Positions 24,847-36,238 of a DNA stretch of 64,000 nucleotides are shown here, piece by piece (positions within the stretch are counted from its first letter, which is position 1; the number at the start of each line of letters is the position of its first letter). This DNA comes from Oasisia sp. SBJ-2009. Lineage: Eukaryota; Annelida; Polychaeta; Sabellida; Siboglinidae. Below the pieces are notes generated by a model, which saw only the letters and a list, made by a program, of their open reading frames with translations, made no database searches and was not told where the DNA came from. The DNA lies in contig OZ024862.1 in the NCBI GenBank assembly GCA_964017155.1, positions 38,173,175 through 38,237,174 of the forward strand, given 5' to 3'. A program made the position numbers and the translations under genes.

Positions 24847-26595
24847 CAAGTGTGACAAACATGCATTCTATTTTTTACGCAAACCGATCAGTGAGATAGC
24901 CAGGAGCCATTGGAATGGAGCTCACAGCAATAATATTCAACTAACTGTAAGCAGTCTGTAAGACTAGAAGAGGTACAATGATATACTTTACCTATAAAAA
25001 GATCAATATTAGGGCCACTGACATTGTTATTTACTATAATTATATCAATGATTTCCAAAAGCCAGCATAACTTGTGCTCATGATACTTGATGATACAAGT
25101 ACAATTAAAATCTTCACAGAAGACAGAAACACAGTGAATATTGAATATTTCATTAATAAAGACCTCTAATAAGCATATAGCTAAAACTACATACAGATGC
25201 GTTAATTGTATTTTATTGTATAAAGTCAATCCTACTCAGTGTAGTTGCCAATAAAACATGTGTTATTGTTATACATTATCATTAAAATATTAATAAAACT
25301 AAAGTTGTTTTTAAAATGCCTAATAAATAGGTTGATGAAGTAACATTAACAAATGACAGTGTAGATATTGAGAGATTTAACCAGTTTAAAATTCTGTGCT
25401 TTACATTAATCTCGCATTTAAACTGGATTAAACGTATCGATAAAGATAGCAAACAGATGTTCTCGAACTATTGGACATATAACTAAATTAGAGCATGTTA
25501 TTCAAACCAGAAAATAAAGTGCACTCTATAATTCTATAACATTGCCTCACACTAATTTACAACAAACCAGAAATATGCATAATCATTTCACGCCAGCACA
25601 CAGCAGAATATGCATAATCATTTCACACCAGCACACAGCAGAATGCATACATTCAGGACATAATATACATTTGTAAAATAGAGTATTACGAATAGTATGC
25701 CACACACAATAAACAATACCTATATTTGTTTAATCAAAACATACCAATCACAATTTTAAAAAGACTGATACATTATGTAAAGCAGCATTTTACACACGGA
25801 TGCAAACATACTTCTACTGTTGTAAATTACTACATATGGAAATTAATTATGAATTAACACTAACTCTAGCAACACATTAAGCCATAAACGTATTACATTT
25901 TTACCACATATCCTCTTCTTACAGTATGCGTAAAGTAGCAAATGTTAATAAACAATATTCAGGAATATACATGATCCTAAATACAATTGAGCTATCCGTA
26001 ATGGTCCGTCAATGGAATTCAATAATTACATAAAAAATAGCTAATTTAAAAACCCAAAGTGGCCCTTAAGATAGCAACTATTTATTAGTCATAATAGGGG
26101 CCTCCTAAGTCAAATATTTTACAAACTAAATTTAAAATAACTATTGCATCACATAGTTGCAGTTAAAAAATAAATACATCTACTCTAGATTTATCCATCT
26201 TTCGATCTATCATATATAAGGTTGAGTAAAGTTTATTAAATTGTTGAAACATAAAAAACAGCGCCGAAACGACCAATATTCACCTGTAGGTACTTAGACA
26301 TACCACTTCGCCGATGCAATTTCTGCGAGTTTGTTTTCAAAACGCTGCCAGTGCGACCGAGGTATCCCGCCGAAACTACCAATTTTTACCGGCCACCCGA
26401 AGTGGCAGTGCGACCGAAGCATCCTAAATGCAAAAACGAATTCGTTTTTCGTTTTTCTTATTTCACTTTTGAAAACGAAAAAGGAATTCGTTTTTCGTTC
26501 GCAAATTTGAAAACGAAAAACGAATTCGTTATCCGTTTTTCGTTCGCAAATTTGAAAACGAAAAAGGAAAAAACGGTATATACACGGACCTAGCT

Positions 26596-27998
26596 AGCCC
26601 TCCTTATATAATTACATAATTATTAGCCTGCATATACATGGTTTAAAAGTTATAAATATACCTGTAGTTGTAAACACATGCATGTGATCCCAGAAAAATA
26701 TCTACACCTGTGCACTCAAGTGTCAAACCCGACAGTTAATAGTTGCCTGACTAAGGTCAAATTATACGTTGTAACAAAAGCAATTTATTTAGTCCGTTTG
26801 CTACTGTGTAGTTCCTATCGAGCATTTATACATTTTAATAAGCAGCAACGTTACACGGTGGAACGTCAGCATCTCATCATCCACGTTAACGTACAAATGT
26901 GTAATTACTGAATATCATCAGAGTAACTCAAAAAATTCCATATCTGCAGGTTTGGGAGATGTAGCGTGAGGAATATATCGGCTTTAGGTGGCTATCATAC
27001 AGGAGCTATGGGTTCATGTTTCTGTATCATAGTATTGTGTCATTTTTGTATTTGTTTCTTTGACGGTTTCTAATTGTTTACAGCATTCGGCAGGGTTCCA
27101 TTAACTGACTAGTCTACCAGGACGACCTTTCTATGTTGGCACTGAGGATGGTCACTGCCTGGGAGCTTGTCGTCCTCAGTGGTTCTCCTTACCTCCCAAA
27201 TTCAGACTAACAATAACGTGATTTTCCGATTCACGAGGGATACCAGTGGCGTAGCCAGTGGGGGGGGGGGGGTCAGCCCCAATCCCGGAAAATTAGGATG
27301 GCGGTGAACGAAGAACCAATAACTGGCAGAGTCACAAAGTATAGAGGGTATAAAGATCCCTGTGTAAGATTTTCGTTCCATTCCTACTCTTTCTAAGAGA
27401 CTTTTGTCATTATTCAAATAGGAATTTCAGTTAGGAAATTCCCACTTCTGGTGGCAGCCCTGAGGTGACAAAACAATTAAACTGTCAACATTCTCAATGA
27501 GCGTGATGGCGAGTGGGTATTAATTATTTAAAATAATAGTTGCCCCGGTTATTTGACATGGGCCAAATTGCATTGTTTTGATTATTTTTTTGGCATCATT
27601 GTCGTCACGGGTGAGTTGACCATGATTTCCGTTTTTATTGTCTTTTTTTCTTCTCACTTCATTCTTACTATGTTCTTACTACGTTCTCCCTACGCTCTCA
27701 CTACATTCTCTGTCAGCGGTCTCCAATTCCTTCTATCTGCTGCTCTTTTCTCCATTCTTCTCCCACTCGTTCTAGGTCACTTTTAATGCAATCCCCCGTC
27801 GCAGTTCCGGATTTTCTCGTCTCTTTTTCTTCTCCAACGTTCTGGTCATCTGCTGTCTTTATCATTTTTCATCTCCGATTCTTTCTACATGACCAGCCCA
27901 TGTCAACTTACTCTTCACCAATATATTGTTCTTAAAACTTTCCTTCAGTCCAACCTCCACTCTCATTTCATCAATTCTTCTCCCATCAGCTCTCTTAA
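26596..27998. other. No gene seen
   Basis: The first ~70 bases are R3 sequence continuing after FB3 (AGCCCTCC, ATAATTACATAATTATTAGC). The rest is mixed sequence with a G12-14 run near 27260 and short frames lacking homology. 27830-27990 reads on the minus strand KESFKNNILVKSKLTWAGHV and VERIGDEK, reminiscent of a LINE C-terminal scrap. Confidence 0.4.
27862..27995 (-). pseudogene. Small LINE C-terminal scrap
   Basis: Minus strand: RADGRRIDEMRVEVGLKESF then VKSKLTWAGHVERIGDEK. The TWAGHV-R segment is typical of the C-terminal region of some LINE ORF2 proteins. Too short to classify. Confidence 0.45.
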
Positions 27999-29605
27999 CA
28001 ATACAATACAATATAACACAATACACTTCATTGTCCCGGACCGGTGAAATCCATTTTGCAGCGTTCGTAATAATAATATAAAATACAGGAGTAAAAAAGT
28101 ATAAAAATGCAAATATATTCATTATTAAAACAGTGTGTAAACATTAATCATAATAAAATACAAGACTAATCTATAATATAATTGTAAATTATAGTTATCA
28201 TTGTAACTGTGGTAGTCCTGTCACAAATAAAATAAACAAAATACAACATACACACATAATGATTGACGTGTACACGGAAACGTCAGAGGTGCTTGTCGTT
28301 GAGAAGTCGTATAGATATTGGAGTAAATGAATCACGCTTCCTATTTGTTTTATATGTGATGGTTCTGAACCTTCTGGACAAGGGCAGAAGGAAGTACTCG
28401 TTATGTAAAATATATGTATTGACATTAATTACTATTTATTGGCTTTACGCAGTACATGCTTTTCATACAAAGCAATGAGAGAGGATTAATAAATTGAAAC
28501 CGGTTATTTTACTACTAATATTTACAACGCGCTGCAACTTATTCTTGTCTTTCTGACTGACGTTCCCAAACCAAATCATAAAAGAAAATGTCAAAACACT
28601 CTGGATACAAGATTTATAAAACATGGACAAAATGGTGCTATCAACGTTAAGTTTTCTGAGGCAGTAAAGACGCTGCTGGCATTTAGTATATGTGACACTG
28701 CTGTGGCGGTCCCACTTCAACCTATTGTCAATTGGTGTGCCGAGGTATTTATACTCGTCAACTATCTGTACCGCGGCTGCCCTTATTCGGCGACAAAGTC
28801 AGCAGAGCGGTTCGTAACACATTTGCATATTTCGGCAGATAACCATCAGACATGCCATGTGTGAGAACAATCATTATACTGTCTTTGACCAGACGTCTGG
28901 CGGTCAACGGTGCCGTAACATCAGATATAATGATGGCCAATCACGGCGCGCTTGACATTTTTGGCTTCACTTGCATCTAGTCGGTCCTTGCGACTTTTAT
29001 AAATAGCCTCAATACGCGAGTGGAAAAGTTTGTAGCTTTTATGAATAATGTCGGAATAATCTGACATGAAATCAAAGTCGACTAACAAATAAAAGAGATG
29101 CCCTATATCCAGCGTGTACTTCGGCATGTCTAGAGGGGGTATCGTGTCGTTGGCCTTTAGCTTTGGAAATAGGTAAATGTGTCATAAATGACAGGTGGTT
29201 TTGCGTCATTGACATTGGTGCCATTTGATATTTCACTGCGATGTTTAATTTAGCGAACATACTTATTTATATGTTCACCAACTAGTTTCTTAATTATCCA
29301 AATGTAAGTTACAGGTATTTTTGGTGTTTGGTCAACCGCGATGTACGCTCTAAGTTGCAACGTTAAATAATGTCGCACTATTTTGCGAAAGCGTTGAACC
29401 CAGGACAGAGGCTCCCATGCCCATACGCGGCGTACCGTTCGAAAGCTATTTTACAGCACGCAGTTCCCCAGGTCCTAGCACTACCGCATGAATACTACAT
29501 ACTACAACTAATAATAATAAAATACTTACAGCGTCCGATCAATTAAAAGTTACTTTCGGGTGCTTTACAAACATATACACATGCACATAAAACGATATAC
29601 TATGC
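27999..29605 (-). repeat. Composite block B (LINE 3' end plus unknown segment)
   Basis: Uninterrupted counterpart of block A. On the minus strand 28760-28000 encodes RLKWDRHSSVTYTKCQQRL, LNVDSTILSMFYKSCIQSV and QRVVNISSKITGF, an L2-like RT C-terminus with a 3'UTR. 28763-29605 carries the unknown segment with MSDYSDIIHKSYK. The RT part does not continue upstream into the unknown segment, so two unrelated pieces travel together. Confidence 0.7.
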
Positions 29606-30800
29606 ACCAACATGTTCCATAAAAATGTGCTGGAAAAATTCACGACACAATAATGGCAGGTATATAAAAAAAATATGATTATATTATATCACCATTTAAA
29701 TGGTGCTATCTTCAATATTTACAGAGAAATTCAAATAGTAAATTTAAAAATTGCTGCATTTTGGTCTATTATATTTTGGTCCATTTCTTGTGCACAGGCT
29801 GCACAATGACTGCATAGAATAGGTTGGAAACCATAAAAACATTAGAACCATTTAATTTACGCATGTGAAACCAAAAATGGGCCAACCCTTTAGGAAATGT
29901 AACATTTTTGTTACTTTGATTTTACTTTCAAAATTGACCTAGATTTTATATCTGACCTAGATTTGCCCCACAGTATGTGATAGTCCATGGGGAACTCTCC
30001 AAGTTGCTGATGAGTCGACCCATGTCAGGAGCAATGCCTAAAATTCAATACATTACAGTCAAAACTGCATACAACATTAGAGAATATTAAATGATAAATT
30101 ATAGCACTTAACTCTATCAGAAAAAACTCAATTGAACAGGATATGGATTTTTAACTAACAAATGTAACATTATTTGTTGTAATGTAACACTTAACTATAA
30201 TTATGATTTAACTTTGATATCGTAACTTATCCATATTCTTCACCATCACACTTCCTGAGTGTCTACATGACATTAAAATAACAAAAATATTTCACATAAA
30301 ATACTACATAAAATGATAAATAGTGTTAATAATATCAACAAAGTAGATAGTCCACATAACTATCAACTAAATGATCAAATGTGAATTACAGGTATTGGGT
30401 GGTGTATATTAAAGTAAAAATATTAACTGTCTGTACTTTCTATCATAAAATAGTAATACTGACGCACTAACAATATACATGTATTCAGTTCTGTTTATAC
30501 AATTTACTAAAAATCAACTGTTTAAGATGTGGATTGATCAGATTAATAATGTGTTCCTGTAGTGATTAAAATGGAAGTAGGTCGCAGTCAAAAATAATCG
30601 TGATGACCTGTCCTGATGGCATAAATTTAACCGTTTTTAAATTTCGTTTGTTTTCCTTAAAACACTGATTTGCACATATGCAACACATACTTAATAATAA
30701 CTTTCTAATATTTAACTGATAGTCATACAATGAGGATGGCACAGATTACAATATTGATTGCGCGTACGTTGGCCGTTGCAAATGCCACGCAATGATAATG
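29606..30800. other. AT-rich, no gene seen
   Basis: No frame above 70 codons looks coding. The stretch 29650-29800 faintly resembles the start of repeat R4 (TTTGGTCCATTTCTTG, TGAAACC), so it may be an old, diverged relative. Confidence 0.35.
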
Positions 30801-30829
30801 ATGGGTACATAAAAAAAATCAAATACTTT

Positions 30830-31800
30830 CAATCTCATTCAAATTATACCACAAGATAGAGTTTATTATGCAGTTTTCAACACCTTTTGATATCTTTATT
30901 ATTTCTGAAGTAATTCCACTTTTTGTACTCTGAAAAAGGGCGAGTTTTGGTATTGAATTCTGTCCATTTCTTGCGACCAGGAAGTTGGAGCACTGGGTTT
31001 GAGTATATAGTAAAATGGAAATGTAATTGCTTCTACTGAAGATATTTGGGTGAAATAAAAATGTAGGTGATCTAAAAACAACATGTGAATACGATTTGAC
31101 CTTGACATAATTAGTTGATCTTCACTGCATATTTGACCTTTTTCAGAATAACAACATAAATTGAATATAATTAATAAAAAAAGGACTTCTATGCCACATT
31201 ATTACATAAGTAATTTTGATGGCATAATTAGTTGACCCATATTTAGCATTTGACCTATTTATTACGATTAATTACATATAACGGGTGAAAATTATTTGTA
31301 GAAAGGTCAATTAATAAACTGTATATGGGATTGAATACTTATTTTCACCCGTTTTATGTAATTAATCCTAATAAAGATGCTAAATATAGGTCAACAAATG
31401 GGTCATCAACAAACTTCATATTTTACAAGATGAGAATCAGTATATTCATTCATAATATATAATCATAAATTAAAATAGTCAACCCCATGTATAATTGACC
31501 TTTTTACTAATTATTCCCCGTTTTATGTAAATAATCCTAGAAATTAGGTCAAATGTTAATCATAGGTCAACTAATTATGTAATGCTAATTATGCCATAAT
31601 TATTATTATGACTGATTATACTAATTGTCGCCTCGTAAACGATGAATTTTTTATGACCTAATTGTTTGACCTATATTTAACATTTGACCTATTTATCAGG
31701 ATTAAGTACATAAAATGGGTGTACATAATTAGTAAAAAGGCAATTAAACTATACATGGGTTGATCACAGTAAATATATAATGACTAAATATACTGATTGT
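30830..31800. repeat. Repeat R4 copy 1, with alternating inverted sub-repeats
   Basis: The first third matches 56985-57250 (AAAGGGCGAGTTTTGGTATT, TTGAGTATATAG). The rest is built from a motif CATTTGACCTATTT-AGGATTAATTACATAAAACGGG and its reverse complement, alternating, so the single strand folds into several stems. Confidence 0.65.
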
Positions 31801-31966
31801 CATCTTGCCCATTTCACGGGGAACTCACGAAGAGTAACGCGAGAGAATGCGTGGGTGTGACGTAGACTCTCCACAACTCTCAGCGATATACTAGGCGGTG
31901 CGCAACATATAAACACTAGCACAGCGACATGACTTGAGTTGTTTTCATGAGTCTTGTGATAATGAA

Positions 31967-32205
31967 ATGCTTGAATGTCAAGCATACGGATGCCAAAAGA
32001 AGGCAGGAGAAGGGTCAATGAAAGGAAAGAGATTTTTCCAAATGCCAATAAATTCTCTGCGAAGCGCGAGTTGGCGATGAAATGGCTCCACAATATAGGT
32101 ACGAGTCATACTGTGGAAAAATGCAATTTCAACCATGTCACCGTTGATATGGAACACAGGTTGCTGGGATTGGGTGAAAGACGACTGTTGAACGAACCTA
32201 CTTAA
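31967..32205 (+). pseudogene. THAP-type zinc-finger domain relic, one frameshift
   Basis: From ATG 31967 one frame reads MLECQAYGCQKKAGEG and KGKRFFQMP. After a shift near 32045-32055 the next frame reads KFSAKRELAMKWLHNIGT and ends with DMEHRLLGLGERRLLNEP before a TAA at 32203. This matches the THAP layout: C-x4-C at the very N-terminus, a conserved Trp, and a C-x3-H-like pair (C-x2-H expected) at EKCNFNH. THAP domains are DNA-binding modules of transposases and host regulators. The copy is broken, unless the shift is a sequencing error. A GT at 32099 could be a splice donor, but I see no partner exon. Confidence 0.5.
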
Positions 32206-35097
32206 TTTGTGCACAGAACTAAAAGTCCGGGGCCGAAAGGTCGCAAAAGGGGCGAACATTATGTATGCAAATACTATAAATGGGGTACTAGAATATCATT
32301 CAATGTATTACCTTTATAATAATAAAAATCAATGATTAGTAAAATATTCACTGCGCGACGGTCGACTGGAATAATTAGTTGGATAAACGATTTGTTTACA
32401 TGTGAAAGTGGGCGATAATAAAAGTTATTAAGCTCCGTCGAACCGACCAAGTCCAAGTAGGAATGCGCGATTGCCTTTGTTGCATTCCCTACTTGAGCAT
32501 CATTATTCTTTATCATATTATTTATGAATGTTTATATTGTAAGGGACACCGTTTTTTTTTATATCTAACGTTGTGTAAGTGTAATTAAATGGATGGATAG
32601 ATCTCGGACTCAGTGGGTGAAGAATTCGTTTTGTTTTGCTCACCCGAGGCGCTAGCGTTTGTGGAAGTGTGACGTCACCCACTCACAGGCGAAATGTACA
32701 AAATGTCAGCCTCCAGGGAGTTTCACTAATTATCCTTAAAACTTAATAAATCATTTAATAAAAAATATGGGATATGATTCAATGAACATGAGCAATTTTT
32801 ACTTTTTGGGTTGCATGTTCCTTTAATCACGGACTTATATGTGCATATAAGTCCGTGCTTTAATCATCCACAGCCGAATGCATTGTATCATATTTTTCCC
32901 GCAGATCATCTTCTGAAGGCATTGATTGGTCGATATCAATGTCGACAATAAACAAAATATATATGCAATAAACTATGCATAGCGAGAAACACGCCGTTTT
33001 CCGAGACCACGTGATACAGCCAGTCGCTTGGGCGGCAAAAAACCTGCGCCATTTCTGGAATGCGTTACGGGGACACTGAGTGATGCTGCCATCTAGCGGA
33101 TGTTGACATAACAAATTGTATAACAAATGTATCATTACATTAGATCTTTGAAAACATAGCAGTACGTGCAGTAATTGTAGCATATGGCTGAATCTTCCCA
33201 GAGAGGCTGAGATGGTGTCTGAGTGAACAGGTCTGTCAGGACAGTAAAGTGTAAAGCGCTTTGAACGGTCTTGAGCCTGAGGACTGGATACTGCGCTATA
33301 TAAAATCTTGCCTTTTTAATATTTGACCTTCTAATTATTTATCTCTTTAATTAATAATGTTTTACATTTCGTAAAACCCTTCCTCAATTATTTTAACCAT
33401 TGGCAATTAAGTCCACTATATGTAACTGAGTTAAGTTATATGCGTAATTGGCTTAAGAAAGGAATGCATTTCACTATTGAAATTCATCACAAGGCTAATA
33501 ATGTCATATCATAATATTATAAAGCATAATATTATAAACATGACTTTTGTTGGTTAAAGAATAATATTAAGTATACTACCAGAATAGCTTCAATGGTTTT
33601 ATGTGTGCAATTGTGTTACTCAAATCAAATGTAAAAATTAACTCATGCATCTTTGTATATAACTGGGATGTAATAAAATAAAAAGGATATAAACGTTGTT
33701 TTATTATGTCTAATAGCTGGCCATTTTAGAAAAAATTTAGATATGATTTTATCTGCCAGATCATCCTCTCACCGCTGTTGACATCGTCATTTGTAGTCTG
33801 AGTCTCAACTGTTGCGTGTTGCGTTGTTAACATGTATATGTTTGTCACTGCTGGAGTCCATCACTCCTAAACTGGTTTCTGAGCTCTCAGAGCACGATAG
33901 CCAATGAACTGACACCAATTGTCTGGTGCCTAGCAACGGCGTCCTTGACAACCACTGTGATGTCATAACTTAGACTTTATTTCTCATCTATAAAAGCAAT
34001 TGGTTGGATAAGTTTGTTTGTATTTAATTCTGAAAATGTTCCAGAAAAGGGTACAGTGACTAATAATTAATAACTAAATCAAACAAATATACATTTTCAT
34101 CAAAACAAAGCACATATTTAATCCGGACATTGTGCAATAAAAATGCACCTTCCAAATGCATGACTGGTCATTTAATGCAACAATATATTCCGATATGTGA
34201 TATGTTCAGCCTTGTTGAACACCATTTTAAACCAGTGCCTCCTTCCAGATTTAGAAGTAATTTTTCTCGGGACTGTTCTTACAGGAGGCTGTACTAAGTT
34301 GTGTAAGCATGCAACAGCAGAAATAAATTTAAAAACAATATCGTAAACTAATGTGCTTACCATAGACACACCCTAGTAAAATAACCAGGTCACTGCCCAT
34401 CAAAGCATGTCTAATACGCCAGAATTGTTGCTCGTTATTTTAATTATTAACAACGCAAAAGTAAACAAACCTTTGACAATATAAACATCTCTACTAGCAA
34501 TGTAAAATATGTCATCCAGTTTGACTGTAAATCTCTGATGTTCCGTCCTCTCACGATACATCTACAGTTAAGAAAGGCAATCAGTGAACTCCCTGTTAAT
34601 GTTTTGTCACCGAGGCTGATGTTGTGCCTTGAAGCAACCTTATAAAACATACGATACGCTAATTTCACACACAATATGCTGACTATCTGCCTTTTTGAGT
34701 AGTCCTGTATTTGTACAAGGTATTCTTTAAATACCAGACAAGTGCATAGACATTTAAACACCACAAGAAACCGAGATATTAACCCGTCATTTCCCAGCAT
34801 ACATAACACATCGAACACTCGGAAATAATATTCATGTGTTTTGCTGTTGTACGTCGGATGGAAACATTACAGACATGACGCTATTCAGGTGGATAACACA
34901 TTCAGGATAGGGCATTACCAACATAATATTAATTAACCTATGCGTAGAGATAAGTAAGCTGCACATCAACAAAAGTAACGCACATGAAATATGGTACCTG
35001 TAGACATTAAGTAGATCATTTATCCCAGCAGTGTAGCTTTCGTACAAGAAAACAGCACTTGAGTTGAAACTCGTCTTGTGCATGTCGCAACTTTCAA
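32206..35097. other. Intergenic, no gene seen
   Basis: Between the THAP relic and the 3' end of pmt. It contains a small palindrome at 32830, a SINE tail at 33184-33320, a GTGACGTCACCC CRE-like site at 32669-32680, and otherwise AT-rich sequence. Frames such as 32860-33183 and 34447-34818 (minus) show no recognisable domain. Confidence 0.4.
33184..33320 (+). repeat. SINE 3' part
   Basis: GCTGAATCTTCCCAGAGAG and TGAGATGGTGTC correspond to the 3' body of the SINE at 36246-36490, followed by the tail AAAGCGCTTTGAACGG and TACTGCGCTATATAAAA, a short hairpin-like ending shared with many repeats in this window. Confidence 0.55.
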
Positions 35098-35211
35098 CTA
35101 TTCTGCTTTCTTCGCTAAGAAGAGACCCCAGCGCTGGTCACCCTGTTCACAGCTCACCAGTTTCTCTTTCCAGACCTTTACAATGGCGTCATAGTCGGTC
35201 TGGGAGAACTC
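35098..35211 (-). CDS. pmt: pmt last exon with stop
   Basis: Acceptor ATATTCCAG. Residues 452-488: [16 protein letters not shown] and [14 protein letters not shown] then TAG. The RWGLF-(I/L)A(N/K)K ending matches the family's C-terminus. Confidence 0.92.
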   Translation of the reverse strand, partial: EFSQTDYDAIVKVWKEKLVSCEQGDQRWGLFLAKKAE

Positions 35212-35829
35212 CTGGAATATTAAAACCTTTTATTAAACTCTTATATTTTAAAGGTGTTCTGTTAATGTTCCCTGTACAATTATTTCGCTGTGGCAACATT
35301 AAAATCACTCCGAAATACGCACTGTTTTCGGAACGTTGTTCTGCATTGATGTGACATTTATTTTAAATCGTTTTACTTATTTTTATTTTACTAATTTTAG
35401 GTGTTCTTAAATTTATCTGCTTAAATTATTTTATGTTCATATACATTTTTATGTAACTTATTTGTTAACTGTCTCACCCTGACAAAGTCGTCATTGATTG
35501 CCATTGTCCTGTTCAGTTCCCTTTGGAGTATATCTACGAACTGGTCAGTTCGATCTTCTACGATAACATTCACAAAGCCCACATCTTCCAGCACCTGCGT
35601 GATCACACAGAAATTGTAACTACAGGTAGAAGAAACAATTGTGAAGAAATTACCAAACACAACAATGTTTGGGAAAATGCACCATTAAACACAAGTTATC
35701 AATTGTCTTTATTCAAAGACTTTAAAGCACAACCAACACTGATGTCAAAAGATTGATAGTGCAACTGTTTATCTCCAGGTGAATGTAAGTCCTCAATCGA
35801 CATACATATACACACACACGGATACACTA

Positions 35830-35914
<85 letters not shown>

Positions 35915-36201
35915 TGATGTTACAGTACCTTGCCATACTGGGCGGGAGACAGCAGGTGGTACTCCCGCTGGGCGACGTACTTCTTGAAGTTGTCTGAGTG
36001 AAGCCCCTCCTTGCAGCAGTAGTCCGTGATGAGCAGCTGCCCGCCAGGCTTGAGCCATTTCTGGAGGGCAAACAAAACTCTTCAAATCACATCTTTTGGG
36101 GTGCCGTTTTTATAGTAATATATGCTGATGTGAACATTGTAAAATGCCGTTCTTTATATTTATTTTAATTCATTTATTTGTATTGCTTATAATTATATAT
36201 A

Positions 36202-36238
<37 letters not shown>

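Larger units (their letters stand above)
22566..26590. mobile_element. Fold-back element FB3: 4.0 kb, arms of about 1.74 kb
   Basis: Left arm 22566-24303 and right arm 24847-26590 are reverse complements along most of their length, with small indels. Termini are GGTCCGTGTATATACCG. TAGCT stands next to both ends (22561-22565, 26591-26595). The outer arm holds repeated AACGAATTCGTTTTTCG palindromes, one block on the left and about three on the right. The flanking R3 sequence reappears unbroken by the element at about 63600-63690. The arms include decayed LINE reverse-transcriptase sequence, so the palindrome has captured or grown around older elements. No transposase seen. Confidence 0.82.

Noticed and set aside
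34447..34818. 123-codon minus-strand ORF downstream of pmt as an extra gene
   Set aside because: No domain, AT-rich codons, no splice or promoter context; could be by chance.
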